DNA from: Deltaproteobacteria bacterium
GTDB taxonomy: Bacteria; Myxococcota; Kuafuiibacteriia; Kuafuiibacteriales; Kuafuiibacteriaceae
Reading direction: 5' to 3'
NCBI GenBank assembly: GCA_016713425.1
Contig: JADJPE010000005.1
Coordinates: 7,050,001 to 7,114,000, forward strand
DNA length: 64,000 nt
Below, one piece after another: positions 18,475 to 28,065 of this stretch. How positions within the stretch are numbered: the stretch's first letter is position 1; each line of letters starts with the position of its first letter. The position numbers and the translations under genes were made by a program. The notes below the pieces were generated by a model. The model was not told where the DNA came from. It did not search any database and worked only from the letters and a program-made list of their open reading frames with translations.

Positions 18475-20013
18475 ATGACATCAATGCGTGCGGTCTCACT
18501 CGATGCCTGCGATCCCTCAATCCGACGGCGGAACTCTCGATGGATGCCACTTCGTTGGATAGGGCATCCGGGACTCGACCCACTCATCGTGACCCTCCTC
18601 CTGGTCTTGAGTCTGTGCCTGCACTTCTTTCGCCTCGGGATGTGGCCCTTCGCCGGAGACGAAGTCCACACCGCGCGTGAAGCGGCCTCCCTGATGGGAG
18701 ACATCGACTTTCACCACTCCTCGCAGCTCTATCGACTCCCCCGCATGATCCCGGTCTCCTATACGTTGCTGTGGATCGGATACGAGCTGTTCGGTCGCGA
18801 TGAATTCGGAAGCCGCGTCATGCCGGCCATTCTTGGGTCGCTCCAAGTGCCGTTGGTCTATGCGCTGCTACGTCGGATTGCGGGGCGCGTCGTTGGGCTT
18901 GCGTCTGCGCTCCTCTTGGCTGGTTGGTGGACCCACCTTCAATTCTCGCAGCAGAACCGCTTTTACGCGCCCGCGTCTTTCTTTGTGTTGCTCGCTCTCT
19001 TGTGTGGCCTCTTGGCGGTCCAGCAATCGTCGACGCGTTGGCTCGCGGGTGCGCTCGTCGCATCGGTGTTGGCATTCGCCTCCCACAATCTTCAGGGCAC
19101 TGTACTTGCGGTCGTGGCGGGGGGCTGGCTGCTTGCTTGGCGTTTCGATCGTCGACGAGAGAGCCCCAGCCCTGACGAGCACGGGAGGACGCAGCGCCGG
19201 CTTGAGCTCTTGATGGTGGTCGCCGCGCTCATCCTCGCGGGCACGATGGCTGTGGTGTACGTTTGGCCGCTGGCTCGATCATGGAACCTTGGGGGAACTG
19301 GCGCCTCGCCGAGCCACCTGATGCTTGCCATCGTGGGCAGCGTCGGGTGGCCGGTCATCATCTTGTCGTGCGTTGGCCTATTGGCTATCGCATCTCGAGA
19401 TCGCACAACACTTCCTTTTTGGGGCCTTGGTTTGGGTGCCCTGCTCGTCACGGGCCTTGTGCTTCCGGCGTGGATCGTCTTTCGCCATGCGTATCTCTTT
19501 CCGCTCGAGGTGATTCTGATCCTCCTCGCTGGCTTTGGTGTAGGACTCATCTACGACTCGGTACGACGGACGAACCCACCCGCTGCCCTGGTGTCGTTCC
19601 TAGGACTTTGTGCGCTCAACTTGCCGAGCTCCGTGAGCTACTTCCGCGATGGAGCCCGCTACGATCACCGGGCCGCGGCCGCCCATCTACGGGAGAAGGT
19701 GGGACCGACCGATCGGATCTTGTCGTTCGCACCTCACATTACGAGCACCTATCTCCCTGAGCACGCAGCCAAGGTCTCGCTCCTCAAAGAAGGTGCGCCG
19801 CTGCCGGTCGTTCGAGCGGCAATGGTTGAGCTCGAGCCCGGGCGGAAGCTATGGTTGGCGATGCACAAAGGCAGAGGAGGTCTGGCGACCGAGTGGATCA
19901 CGGGCCTCGCTGAGATGGGGTGCAGCCTCGTGTTCCAAGAGAGTCAGGTCCGGTACGACTACTACGACTTCCAGGTCTATCTGTTCGAATGCAAGCGCGC
20001 GCAGGGGTTCTGA
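18475..20013 (+). CDS. GT39/ArnT-like membrane glycosyltransferase
   Basis: About 490-512 residues with ten or more hydrophobic segments. The first extracytoplasmic loop carries WPFAGDEVHTAREA, the acidic (D/E) motif typical of GT-C enzymes of the GT39/GT83 type, and the second loop pattern FSQQNRFYAPASFF is also typical. Such enzymes use polyprenyl-phosphate sugars to modify proteins or lipids outside the membrane. The annotated ATG is at 18475; the ATG at 18544 (MPLRWIGHPGL) would start closer to the first membrane segment. The C-terminal soluble domain ends just before the IS-rich region. Confidence 0.8.
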   Translation: MTSMRAVSLDACDPSIRRRNSRWMPLRWIGHPGLDPLIVTLLLVLSLCLHFFRLGMWPFAGDEVHTAREAASLMGDIDFHHSSQLYRLPRMIPVSYTLLWIGYELFGRDEFGSRVMPAILGSLQVPLVYALLRRIAGRVVGLASALLLAGWWTHLQFSQQNRFYAPASFFVLLALLCGLLAVQQSSTRWLAGALVASVLAFASHNLQGTVLAVVAGGWLLAWRFDRRRESPSPDEHGRTQRRLELLMVVAALILAGTMAVVYVWPLARSWNLGGTGASPSHLMLAIVGSVGWPVIILSCVGLLAIASRDRTTLPFWGLGLGALLVTGLVLPAWIVFRHAYLFPLEVILILLAGFGVGLIYDSVRRTNPPAALVSFLGLCALNLPSSVSYFRDGARYDHRAAAAHLREKVGPTDRILSFAPHITSTYLPEHAAKVSLLKEGAPLPVVRAAMVELEPGRKLWLAMHKGRGGLATEWITGLAEMGCSLVFQESQVRYDYYDFQVYLFECKRAQGF

Positions 20014-20384
20014 GTAGCCAGCCGGCCGTCTCCCCACTGCGGTCGGAGTCCAGGGCCGGCGCGGTGCCGCTCAGGAGAACCGACCTCCCGGCTCCACCGC
20101 TTCCAGCCGAAGCAACACACCACTCGGTCGGTACAAAGATATCCAGAGAGCGTTGTCTCACGACGCAGTGGCACAGAGGGGCGCTTCCGGATCTTCGCGG
20201 CTGCCTTAGCGGTGTTGGCGATGATCCGAGAGGAGCTCCATCGTACGGTCGAGCTGCTCGGCGTCGGTTCGATCACCATGTCCAGCCACCACCCATATGG
20301 CTAATCGATGCCAACGCCGGCGCCTTCCCAAAGCGGAGCTCCACCCAGTCCAACAATGCGTCGGTCGCGACGGGCGTCCAAGGC
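20014..20384. other. Gap with no convincing gene
   Basis: About 370 bases between the glycosyltransferase stop and IS66a copy 1. Short minus-strand frames here read protein-like for about 30 codons (for example ALLDWVELRFGKAP near 20300-20370) and then stop, which suggests the remains of a gene cut by the insertion. I see no intact gene, RNA or clear regulatory site. Confidence 0.4.
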
Positions 20385-20418
20385 GTAACTGACCGGTCCG
20401 CAGCGTCCGGGCCTTCCG

Positions 20419-20817
20419 ATGGCGGCGATGTTCGAGATCGCGTACCGCGCGCGCATGCAGAAGCGAAATATCGAACCCCGCCGGACCGCCATGGAGTGGC
20501 GCAGCATCGTCGACCGCTGGCAGCGCAGTGGCCAGAGCGTGGAAGTCTTCGCCAAGAAGCACCGCCTCTCAAAGAAGTCGCTGACGTGGTGGCGATGGCG
20601 ACTTCGAGCTGGCGCCACCTCGTCCACACGGTCGGGCGTGGATGAGCTCGCCTTCGTTCCGCTCACCACGTCGCTGTCTCCGTCGGAGGTCGCGCAGGCG
20701 GAGACTCGTTGGGTCCTCGAGACGGCAGCCGGCCTGCGGGTCGAGATGTCGGGTGGGACGGCGCTCGTGGTCGAGGGTCTCAGTGTCGCGCTCGAGCGCG
20801 TGCGCGGGAGGGAGTGA
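20419..20817 (+). CDS. tnpA: IS66 TnpA (copy 1)
   Basis: A 132-residue IS66 Orf1-type protein with an N-terminal helix-turn-helix (RSIVDRWQRSGQSVEVFAKK, then KKSLTWWRWRLR). It is required with TnpB for IS66 transposition, but its exact role is not known. It begins 34 bases inside the left end and is followed three bases later by tnpB. Confidence 0.85.
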   Translation: MAAMFEIAYRARMQKRNIEPRRTAMEWRSIVDRWQRSGQSVEVFAKKHRLSKKSLTWWRWRLRAGATSSTRSGVDELAFVPLTTSLSPSEVAQAETRWVLETAAGLRVEMSGGTALVVEGLSVALERVRGRE

Positions 20818-20820
20818 GGG

Positions 20821-21162
20821 ATGCAATTCCCGACTCAGATCTACGTTGCCACACAACCGGTCAACCTCCATCTCTCGTTCGATCGGCTCGCAGGTCTCGT
20901 GCGAGATGCGCTCGGCGGAGATCCACGCGCGGGCCACGCCTTCCTTTTCCACAACAAGCGCACGACGCATGTGAAGCTCCTCTGGCACGATGGAAGGTCG
21001 TATCGCATCCTCTACTGCCGCCTTGATCGCGGCCGCTTCCGGATCCCGATGTCGATCCCCGCTGGCGCCGTGCACGTCGAGGTTTCGTCGCGAGAGCTCG
21101 AGCTCATCCTCGAGGGCATCGACGACAAGCTGCTTCGTTTGGCGCGAAGAACTGTTCGCTGA
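20821..21162 (+). CDS. tnpB: IS66 TnpB (copy 1)
   Basis: A 113-residue IS66 Orf2 family protein: QIYVATQPVNLHLSFDRLAGL, then HAFLFHNKRTTHVKLLWHD and the LDRGRFRIP segment. The ATG follows a GGGAGGGAG run that overlaps the tnpA stop and serves as RBS. Confidence 0.92.
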   Translation: MQFPTQIYVATQPVNLHLSFDRLAGLVRDALGGDPRAGHAFLFHNKRTTHVKLLWHDGRSYRILYCRLDRGRFRIPMSIPAGAVHVEVSSRELELILEGIDDKLLRLARRTVR

Positions 21163-21998
21163 TGCAGGAAGATATTCAAGCAACACGAGATCGACGGTGC
21201 CGATGACATAGGCGTTCATGAGCGGCGTTCTGTGTCCGCTGCGTGCGCGCAGATGAAGAGAGACAGCGTCTCCACACCACCATTCTTCAACTGCGCGCCG
21301 AGACCGCGTCCCTCACCGCGCAGCTCAAGGAGATGGCGAAGGTCAACGAGCTTCAGACCGCTGACCTCGCTCGACTGAAGAAGGTGATCGACGGCCAGCG
21401 TCAGCCCAACCAACCCGAGCGCATCAACGAAGACTCGCTCCAGCTCGCCTTCGAGAGCGTCGTGAAAGGGCTCGAGAGTAGGCCGCTCGCAGAAGCTGCG
21501 GAGCTCGCGAAGGCTGCGGCGGACGCCCAACCGGCCGCCACGCCACCACCGAAGGGACCGCGCAAGGGGAACCGTCGTGAGCTCTGGAAGGCAGGGCTCC
21601 CTGTCATCGAAGAACGCATTGTGCCGGACGAGGTTCAGGCCTGCGGGGGTGCCGGCTGGCGTGAGCTCGAGCCCGAGGTCACAGAGCGCGTTGCATTTCG
21701 TCGATCGCGATTCGAGGTGATTCGTACGACTCGGACGAGGTGGGTGCGCGTGAGCGAGGACGAGGGCGCAACCAAAGGTCAGATCGTGGCAGCGCCGGTG
21801 CCGGACTGGGCGCTCCCCTCGAGTAACTGACCGGTCCGCCACGTTCGCTCGTGGCGCATGACATCCAGCGCGGTTCGTGGCAGCGACCCCGGTTTCGTGG
21901 GCGCGGCACCTTCCTGACCTCTGACGCGATGGCCAGGTCTACGCTCGGGGCACGCATGGAGCATCGACGTCGGACGCGCTCCGCGGCAACCTCGCTCG

Positions 21999-22403
21999 GT
22001 GGCCGGCTCGAACGAAATCCCGTCCAAGATACTCCAAGCCGAGATCGAGGTCGCAGCGCGCATCAGCAACCGCGAAGCGGCGGGTCTCACGACGCCAGAA
22101 GCCGTCCGCACTCTTCGGGCGTTCGGGCTGCGGTGCAGTCGGTCGGCACCACTGATCGAAGCGCAGATCTCGATCCCAGAGCCGGAGCTCCAACATGTCG
22201 TGGCCGAGCTCTGCGAACGCTACGGGGCCGGGCTCCACAGGAAGCCGCGCCAGCGCCTCCTGACCATCACGGCAACACACGCGTTCGTCGACGACGCGCT
22301 CCATCCCGTGATTCAGGCCATGCTCGATGTGGTTATTGCTGCGCGGCACGAGGAAGCGCGCAGGCTCATCGCTGAGCTGCGCGCGTCGATGCCCGATGAA
22401 TGA
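21999..22403 (+). CDS. IS66a passenger protein (copy 2)
   Basis: A 134-residue protein of unknown function encoded inside the element, convergent with tnpC (stops two bases apart). It starts with GTG and is helix-rich, with a segment ARISNREAAGLTTPEAVRTL that could be a helix-turn-helix. It is the same in copy 1 and truncated in copy 3. IS66 elements normally carry only tnpABC, so this is an accessory gene; a regulator is one guess, without direct evidence. Confidence 0.55.
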   Translation: MAGSNEIPSKILQAEIEVAARISNREAAGLTTPEAVRTLRAFGLRCSRSAPLIEAQISIPEPELQHVVAELCERYGAGLHRKPRQRLLTITATHAFVDDALHPVIQAMLDVVIAARHEEARRLIAELRASMPDE

Positions 22404-22405
22404 AA

Positions 22406-24076
22406 CTATGCAGCGTTGATGATGGGACCCGGGTCGGGTCGCCGCCAGGGGAGGATGGATGACTCTGCGAAGTCGTTCGTCGAGGCCGGCCCGCGTTGTG
22501 AGCCAGTGCTTTGGAGCCAGCTCGACGAACCGATCGGCCGGCCAATGCCGAACCAGTCGAAGGACCTCCTCGAGGTAGTCATACGGATTGAGTCGATGCA
22601 GCGCGCAGGATGCGATCAACGAGCGGTACACGGTGTAGACCTCGAGCCCCGCCTTGGTCTCAAAGTGCATCCAGTTGTCGAGCCCTTTCTTCAACGATCG
22701 CAGCTCGCGCTCCGAGTCGTTGTTGTGCAACTTCAGGCGCGGATCTGCGAGGAACGCTCGACGCGCATCGTGGAGGTTGGTCGCGTAGTTCAGCGCTGTT
22801 TCGATCCGGCCGCGTGGCTCAGCGCGCGCGTTCTTGCTTGCTTCATCCACGCGTCGAACGTGTCCACGATTGGCGTAGCATGTTTAACACGGAACGCGTC
22901 ACGCTCGCTGAGCTTCGAGATGCGATTCGACTCAGCGACCACCTTGAAGAGCGTGCTGATAATCGACAGCGCTTCGTATGCCAACGTGCTCTCCGTCAGC
23001 GTCGCCTTCCAGAAGTATCTACGTACGTGCGCCCAACATGCGAGCTCGAGGATCCCGACGAGATGCAGTCCATTGTAGATACTGGAGGCGTCCGAGAGCA
23101 GGTGTCCTCTGAAGCCCTGAAGCAGCGCGCCGATCGACGCCCCATCGTGGCGACGCACCGCGCGGAAGAAGATGTGACCCACATCGGAGATGAACACGAA
23201 CACGTGCCAGTTGATCGTGCCTCCGGATACGCGCACGGGTGCCGACGTGGCGTCGGTGGCGATCATGAAGGAGTCGGAGATCGACTCGGCATGCATGGCC
23301 GACACGATCGGCGCGAGCTTCAACGCGCCGTACTCACACCAATCGTATTGCGTGGAACGCGCGAGAGAGAATCCGCGGAGCCCGGACATCCTCTCCTGGC
23401 GATGGAGCGGGAGAGCAAATCCGTACTTGTTCATCACCACTTCGGCGATGAGGCTGGCGTCAGCCATCATCGAGGGGAGCGCCCAGTCCGGCACCGGCGC
23501 TGCCACGATCTGACCTTTGGTTGCGCCCTCGTCCTCGCTCACGCGCACCCACCTCGTCCGAGTCGTACGAATCACCTCGAATCGCGATCGACGAAATGCA
23601 ACGCGCTCTGTGACCTCGGGCTCGAGCTCACGCCAGCCGGCACCCCCGCAGGCCTGAACCTCGTCCGGCACAATGCGTTCTTCGATGACAGGGAGCCCTG
23701 CCTTCCAGAGCTCACGACGGTTCCCCTTGCGCGGTCCCTTCGGTGGTGGCGTGGCGGCCGGTTGGGCGTCCGCCGCAGCCTTCGCGAGCTCCGCAGCTTC
23801 TGCGAGCGGCCTACTCTCGAGCCCTTTCACGACGCTCTCGAAGGCGAGCTGGAGCGAGTCTTCGTTGATGCGCTCGGGTTGGTTGGGCTGACGCTGGCCG
23901 TCGATCACCTTCTTCAGTCGAGCGAGGTCAGCGGCCTGAAGCTCGTTGACCTTCGCCATCTCCTTGAGCTGCGCGGTGAGGGACGCGGTCTCGGCGCGCA
24001 GTTGAAGAATGGTGGTGTGGAGACGCTGTCTCTCTTCATCTGCGCGCACGCAGCGGACACACAGAACGCCGCTCAT
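22406..24076 (-). pseudogene. tnpC: IS66 TnpC transposase, copy 2, frameshifted
   Basis: Reads from ATG at 24076 as the intact copy 3 protein for about 415 residues, including the ATDATSAPV (catalytic Asp) and SDVGHIFFRAV, LLSDASSIYNG segments, then a two-base CG insertion near 22816 shifts the frame to a stop at 22790. The region down to 22406 retains the catalytic Glu segment out of frame. A further one-base change lies near 22452. Confidence 0.9.
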
Positions 24077-24131
24077 GAACGCCTATGTCATCGGCACCGT
24101 CGATCTCGTGTTGCTTGAATATCTTCCTGCA

Positions 24132-24473
24132 TCAGCGAACAGTTCTTCGCGCCAAACGAAGCAGCTTGTCGTCGATGCCCTCGAGGATGAGCTCGAGCTC
24201 TCGCGACGAAACCTCGACGTGCACGGCGCCAGCGGGGATCGACATCGGGATCCGGAAGCGGCCGCGATCAAGGCGGCAGTAGAGGATGCGATACGACCTT
24301 CCATCGTGCCAGAGGAGCTTCACATGCGTCGTGCGCTTGTTGTGGAAAAGGAAGGCGTGGCCCGCGCGTGGATCTCCGCCGAGCGCATCTCGCACGAGAC
24401 CTGCGAGCCGATCGAACGAGAGATGGAGGTTGACCGGTTGTGTGGCAACGTAGATCTGAGTCGGGAATTGCAT
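24132..24473 (-). CDS. tnpB: IS66 TnpB (copy 2)
   Basis: 113 residues, identical by eye to the tnpB of copies 1 and 3. Intact. Confidence 0.92.
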   Translation of the reverse strand: MQFPTQIYVATQPVNLHLSFDRLAGLVRDALGGDPRAGHAFLFHNKRTTHVKLLWHDGRSYRILYCRLDRGRFRIPMSIPAGAVHVEVSSRELELILEGIDDKLLRLARRTVR

Positions 24474-24476
24474 CCC

Positions 24477-24875
24477 TCACTCCCTCCCGCGCACGCGCTC
24501 GAGCGCGACACTGAGACCCTCGACCACGAGCGCCGTCCCACCCGACATCTCGACCCGCAGGCCGGCTGCCGTCTCGAGGACCCAACGAGTCTCCGCCTGC
24601 GCGACCTCCGACGGAGACAGCGACGTGGTGAGCGGAACGAAGGCGAGCTCATCCACGCCCGACCGTGTGGACGAGGTGGCGCCAGCTCGAAGTCGCCATC
24701 GCCACCACGTCAGCGACTTCTTTGAGAGGCGGTGCTTCTTGGCGAAGACTTCCACGCTCTGGCCACTGCGCTGCCAGCGGTCGACGATGCTGCGCCACTC
24801 CATGGCGGTCCGGCGGGGTTCGATATTTCGCTTCTGCATGCGCGCGCGGTACGCGATCTCGAACATCGCCGCCAT
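24477..24875 (-). CDS. tnpA: IS66 TnpA (copy 2)
   Basis: 132 residues, identical by eye to tnpA of copies 1 and 3. Intact, ending 3 bases before tnpB. Confidence 0.85.
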   Translation of the reverse strand: MAAMFEIAYRARMQKRNIEPRRTAMEWRSIVDRWQRSGQSVEVFAKKHRLSKKSLTWWRWRLRAGATSSTRSGVDELAFVPLTTSLSPSEVAQAETRWVLETAAGLRVEMSGGTALVVEGLSVALERVRGRE

Positions 24876-25982
24876 CGGAAGGCCCGGACGCTGCGGACCG
24901 GTCAGTTACCCCCTCGATGATGGCTGACGCCAGCCTCATCGCCGAAGTGGTGATGAACAAGTACGGATTTGCTCTCCCGCTCCATCGCCAGGAGAGGATG
25001 TCCGGGCTCCGCGGATTCTCTCTCGCGCGTTCCACGCAATACGATTGGTGTGAGTACGGCGCGTTGAAGCTCGCGCCGATCGTGTCGGCCATGCATGCCG
25101 AGTCGATCTCCGACTCCTTCATGATCGCCACCGACGCCACGTCGGCACCCGTGCGCGTATCCGGAGGCACGATCAACTGGCACGTGTTCGTGTTCATCTC
25201 CGATGTGGGTCACATCTTCTTCCGCGCGGTGCGTCGCCACGATGGGGCGTCGATCGGCGCGCTGCTTCAGGGCTTCAGAGGACACCTGCTCTCGGACGCC
25301 TCCAGTATCTACAATGGACTGCATCTCGTCGGGATCCTCGAGCTCGCATGTTGGGCGCACGTACGTAGATACTTCTGGAAGGCGACGCTGACGGAGAGCA
25401 CGTTGGCATACGAAGCGCTGTCGATTATCAGCACGCTCTTCAAGGTGGTCGCTGAGTCGAATCGCATCTCGAAGCTCAGCGAGCGTGACGCGTTCCGTGT
25501 TAAACATGCTACGCCAATCGTGGACACGTTCGACGCGTGGATGAAGCAAAGCAAGAACGCGCGGCTGAGCCACGCGGCCGGATCGAAACAGCGCTGAACT
25601 ACGCGACCAACCTCCACGATGCGCGTCGAGCGTTCCTCGCAGATCCGCGCCTGAAGTTGCACAACAACGACTCGGAGCGCGAGCTGCGATCGTTGAAGAA
25701 AGGGCTCGACAACTGGATGCACTTTGAGACCAAGGCGGGGCTCGAGGTCTACACCGTGTACCGCTCGTTGATCGCATCCTGCGCGCTGCATCGACTCAAT
25801 CCGTATGACTACCTCGAGGAGGTCCTTCGACTGGTTCGGCATTGGCCGGCCGATCGGTTCGTCGAGCTGGCTCCAAAGCACTGGCTCACAACGCGGGCCG
25901 GCCTCGACGAACGACTTCGCAGAGTCATCCATCCTCCCTGGCGGCGACCCGACCCGGGTCCCATCATCAACGCTGCATAGTT

Positions 25983-26387
25983 TCATTCATCGGGCATCGA
26001 CGCGCGCAGCTCAGCGATGAGCCTGCGCGCTTCCTCGTGCCGCGCAGCAATAACCACATCGAGCATGGCCTGAATCACGGGATGGAGCGCGTCGTCGACG
26101 AACGCGTGTGTTGCCGTGATGGTCAGGAGGCGCTGGCGCGGCTTCCTGTGGAGCCCGGCCCCGTAGCGTTCGCAGAGCTCGGCCACGACATGTTGGAGCT
26201 CCGGCTCTGGGATCGAGATCTGCGCTTCGATCAGTGGTGCCGACCGACTGCACCGCAGCCCGAACGCCCGAAGAGTGCGGACGGCTTCTGGCGTCGTGAG
26301 ACCCGCCGCTTCGCGGTTGCTGATGCGCGCTGCGACCTCGATCTCGGCTTGGAGTATCTTGGACGGGATTTCGTTCGAGCCGGCCAC
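25983..26387 (-). CDS. IS66a passenger protein (copy 1)
   Basis: Same 134-residue protein as at 21999-22403, here on the minus strand because copy 1 is in the opposite orientation. It is intact, although the tnpC of this copy is dead. Confidence 0.55.
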   Translation of the reverse strand: MAGSNEIPSKILQAEIEVAARISNREAAGLTTPEAVRTLRAFGLRCSRSAPLIEAQISIPEPELQHVVAELCERYGAGLHRKPRQRLLTITATHAFVDDALHPVIQAMLDVVIAARHEEARRLIAELRASMPDE

Positions 26388-26573
26388 CGAGCGAGGTTGC
26401 CGCGGAGCGCGTCCGACGTCGATGCTCCATGCGTGCCCCGAGCGTAGACCTGGCCATCGCGTCAGAGGTCAGGAAGGTGCCGCGCCCACGAAACCGGGGT
26501 CGCTGCCACGAACCGCGCTGGATGTCATGCGCCACGAGCGAACGTGGCGGACCGGTCAGTTACCCGTCCGCAG

Positions 26574-26731
26574 CCGCCTTGATGATCGCGTCTATCCGAA
26601 GGGCCGCCGCGTTACTGACAAGCAGCTCGCCCTCGTGAATCTCAGCCCCGACGTGTTTCACGGCGAGTGGAACTACACCATTCAACCGACGTGCCTCTGA
26701 TCAGGCGATCAGCTAATTTCGCGGCGGGCCC
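26574..26731 (+). mobile_element. Truncated ISAzo13 element (3' end only)
   Basis: 158 bases identical by eye to the last part of the two complete elements to the right: the final 43 codons of the transposase (VRSRLDDRVYPKGRR to PTCL) and the right inverted repeat. The 5' part is missing; the break coincides with the right end of IS66a copy 1. Confidence 0.9.
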
Positions 26732-26734
26732 TAA

Positions 26735-28062
26735 GGGTTCGCCGCAAAATAAACAGATTGACTAACGCGATCGCGAGGATCCGACTGTTGCGGTGAATAG
26801 GGCGGACCGGAAGAGAGCTGAATCGAAGATCCGAGAGCGTCATCAGGCGCTCGAAAGCACGCTGACGGAGCGGGCGCGACGTCTTTTTGTGGCAGGCGAA
26901 GCTTTGGCCTTCGGCTACGGCGGCATTGCGGCAGCAGCGCGTGCGACGGGAATGGCGCCGAGCGCGATCGGCCGAGGTATCGCGGAGGTACGGAGCATCG
27001 AAGATGGGACCGCTGCACCGATGGATCCGACACGCAGCAGACGGCCAGGTGCGGGTCGCAAAAAGGCAACGGAGAAGGACCCGACTCTGCTGCCTGACTT
27101 GCAGGCGTTGGTCGAAGCGACAACGCGCGGCGATCCAGAATCGCCCCTTTTGTGGACGGCCCGCAGCCAGCGAAACATCGTCGAGGCGCTGGCTGCACAA
27201 GGCCATTCGACGAGCATGAAGATGGTTTCGAGTCTTCTTAAACAGCTTGGTTACAGCCTTCAGGCGAATCGTAAGCGCCTCGAGGGCGCGCAGCATCCGG
27301 ACCGAAACGCGCAGTTCGAGCACATCAACGAGACACTTCGTCTTCAACTCGAAGCGAATCAGCCGGCCATATCTGTGGACACGAAGAAAAAGGAGCTGGT
27401 TGGGTCGTACAAGAACGACGGGCGCGAGCTCCGAGGCAAAGGAGACGCAGACGACGTCAATGTTCATGACTTCATCGACCCCGAGCAGGGGCGCGCCACG
27501 CCGTATGGCGTGTACGATATCCAAGGTAACGAAGCATGGGTCAGCGTAGGGCTCAGCCATGACACAGGAGAGTTCGCTGTGCAGAGCATCCGCACTTGGT
27601 GGAATGAGATGGGTGCGTTCAGGTACCCCGACGCGAACTCGCTTGTGATCATCGCCGATGGAGGCGGGAGCAATGGATACCGTCTGCGGTTGTGGAAGCT
27701 CGAACTCCAAGGGCTCGTCGACGAGCTGGGCTTCCCAGTGACCGTCTGCCATCTGCCGCCGGGAACGAGCAAATGGAACAAGATCGAGCACCGACTGTTC
27801 TCGTTCATTACCCAAAACTGGCGCGGCAAACCGCTCGTAACCCATCAGGTCATCGTGAACCTGATCGCCGCGACAACGACAAAGGCTGGCCTGACCGTCC
27901 GCAGCCGCCTTGATGATCGCGTCTATCCGAAGGGCCGCCGCGTTACTGACAAGCAGCTCGCCCTCGTGAATCTCAGCCCCGACGTGTTTCACGGCGAGTG
28001 GAACTACACCATTCAACCGACGTGCCTCTGATCAGGCGATCAGCTAATTTCGCGGCGGGCCC
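26735..28062 (+). mobile_element. ISAzo13-family element A
   Basis: A 1328-bp element. Left end GGGTTCGCCGCAAAATAAAC and right end (reverse complement) GGGCCCGCCGCGAAATTAG are imperfect inverted repeats. TAA separates it from the truncated copy on its left and from element B on its right, in head-to-tail order. Confidence 0.9.
26793..28031 (+). CDS. ISAzo13-family transposase (A)
   Basis: A 412-residue transposase of the ISAzo13 (Rhodopirellula-type DDE) family: SPLLWTARSQRNIVEAL, AISVDTKKKELVGSYKNDG (first Asp), SLVIIADGGGSNGYRLRLWK (second Asp) and PPGTSKWNKIEHRLFSFI (Glu). It is complete and probably active. It differs from copy B by a single residue (Lys versus Arg in DTKKKEL). Confidence 0.92.
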   Translation: MNRADRKRAESKIRERHQALESTLTERARRLFVAGEALAFGYGGIAAAARATGMAPSAIGRGIAEVRSIEDGTAAPMDPTRSRRPGAGRKKATEKDPTLLPDLQALVEATTRGDPESPLLWTARSQRNIVEALAAQGHSTSMKMVSSLLKQLGYSLQANRKRLEGAQHPDRNAQFEHINETLRLQLEANQPAISVDTKKKELVGSYKNDGRELRGKGDADDVNVHDFIDPEQGRATPYGVYDIQGNEAWVSVGLSHDTGEFAVQSIRTWWNEMGAFRYPDANSLVIIADGGGSNGYRLRLWKLELQGLVDELGFPVTVCHLPPGTSKWNKIEHRLFSFITQNWRGKPLVTHQVIVNLIAATTTKAGLTVRSRLDDRVYPKGRRVTDKQLALVNLSPDVFHGEWNYTIQPTCL

Positions 28063-28065
28063 TAA

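Larger units (their letters stand above)
21823..24909 (-). mobile_element. IS66a copy 2, nested in copy 1, inverted
   Basis: A complete 3087-bp element with 17-bp inverted ends GTAACTGACCGGTCCGC, flanked on both sides by the 8-bp duplication CCCCTCGA (21815-21822 and 24910-24917). It lies in tnpC of copy 1, opposite in orientation. The 8-bp duplication is as known for the IS66 family. Confidence 0.95.
21218..25980 (+). pseudogene. tnpC: IS66 TnpC transposase, copy 1, broken
   Basis: The DDE transposase gene is inactivated three ways. Compared with copy 3 it lacks two bases near its start (a GT in the GTGTGT run at about 21230). It is split by copy 2 between 21822 and 24918. Its 3' part has two one-base insertions near 25549 and 25564 that shift the frame to a stop at 25597. 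The 3' portion still encodes the DSERELRSLKKGLDNW (catalytic Glu) region out of frame. Confidence 0.9.
20385..26573 (+). mobile_element. IS66a copy 1 (interrupted by copy 2)
   Basis: An IS66-family element bounded by GTAACTGACCGGTCCGC at 20385 and its reverse complement ending at 26573. It carries tnpA, tnpB, tnpC and a convergent 134-codon passenger. Copy 2 is inserted in tnpC at 21823-24909; without it the element is about 3.09 kb. The flanking octamers differ (TCCAAGGC left, CCGTCCGC right), so this copy does not have its original target duplication. Its right end cuts an ISAzo13 transposase gene. Confidence 0.92.

Noticed and set aside
22610..24118. A 502-codon plus-strand frame, and similar long frames opposite tnpC in other copies (40182-41897)
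   Set aside because: They are antisense shadows of tnpC, recur wherever tnpC does, and have no protein-like motifs.
26709..28016. 435-codon minus-strand frames over each ISAzo13 copy
   Set aside because: Exact antisense of the transposase with no family motifs; long because of high GC.
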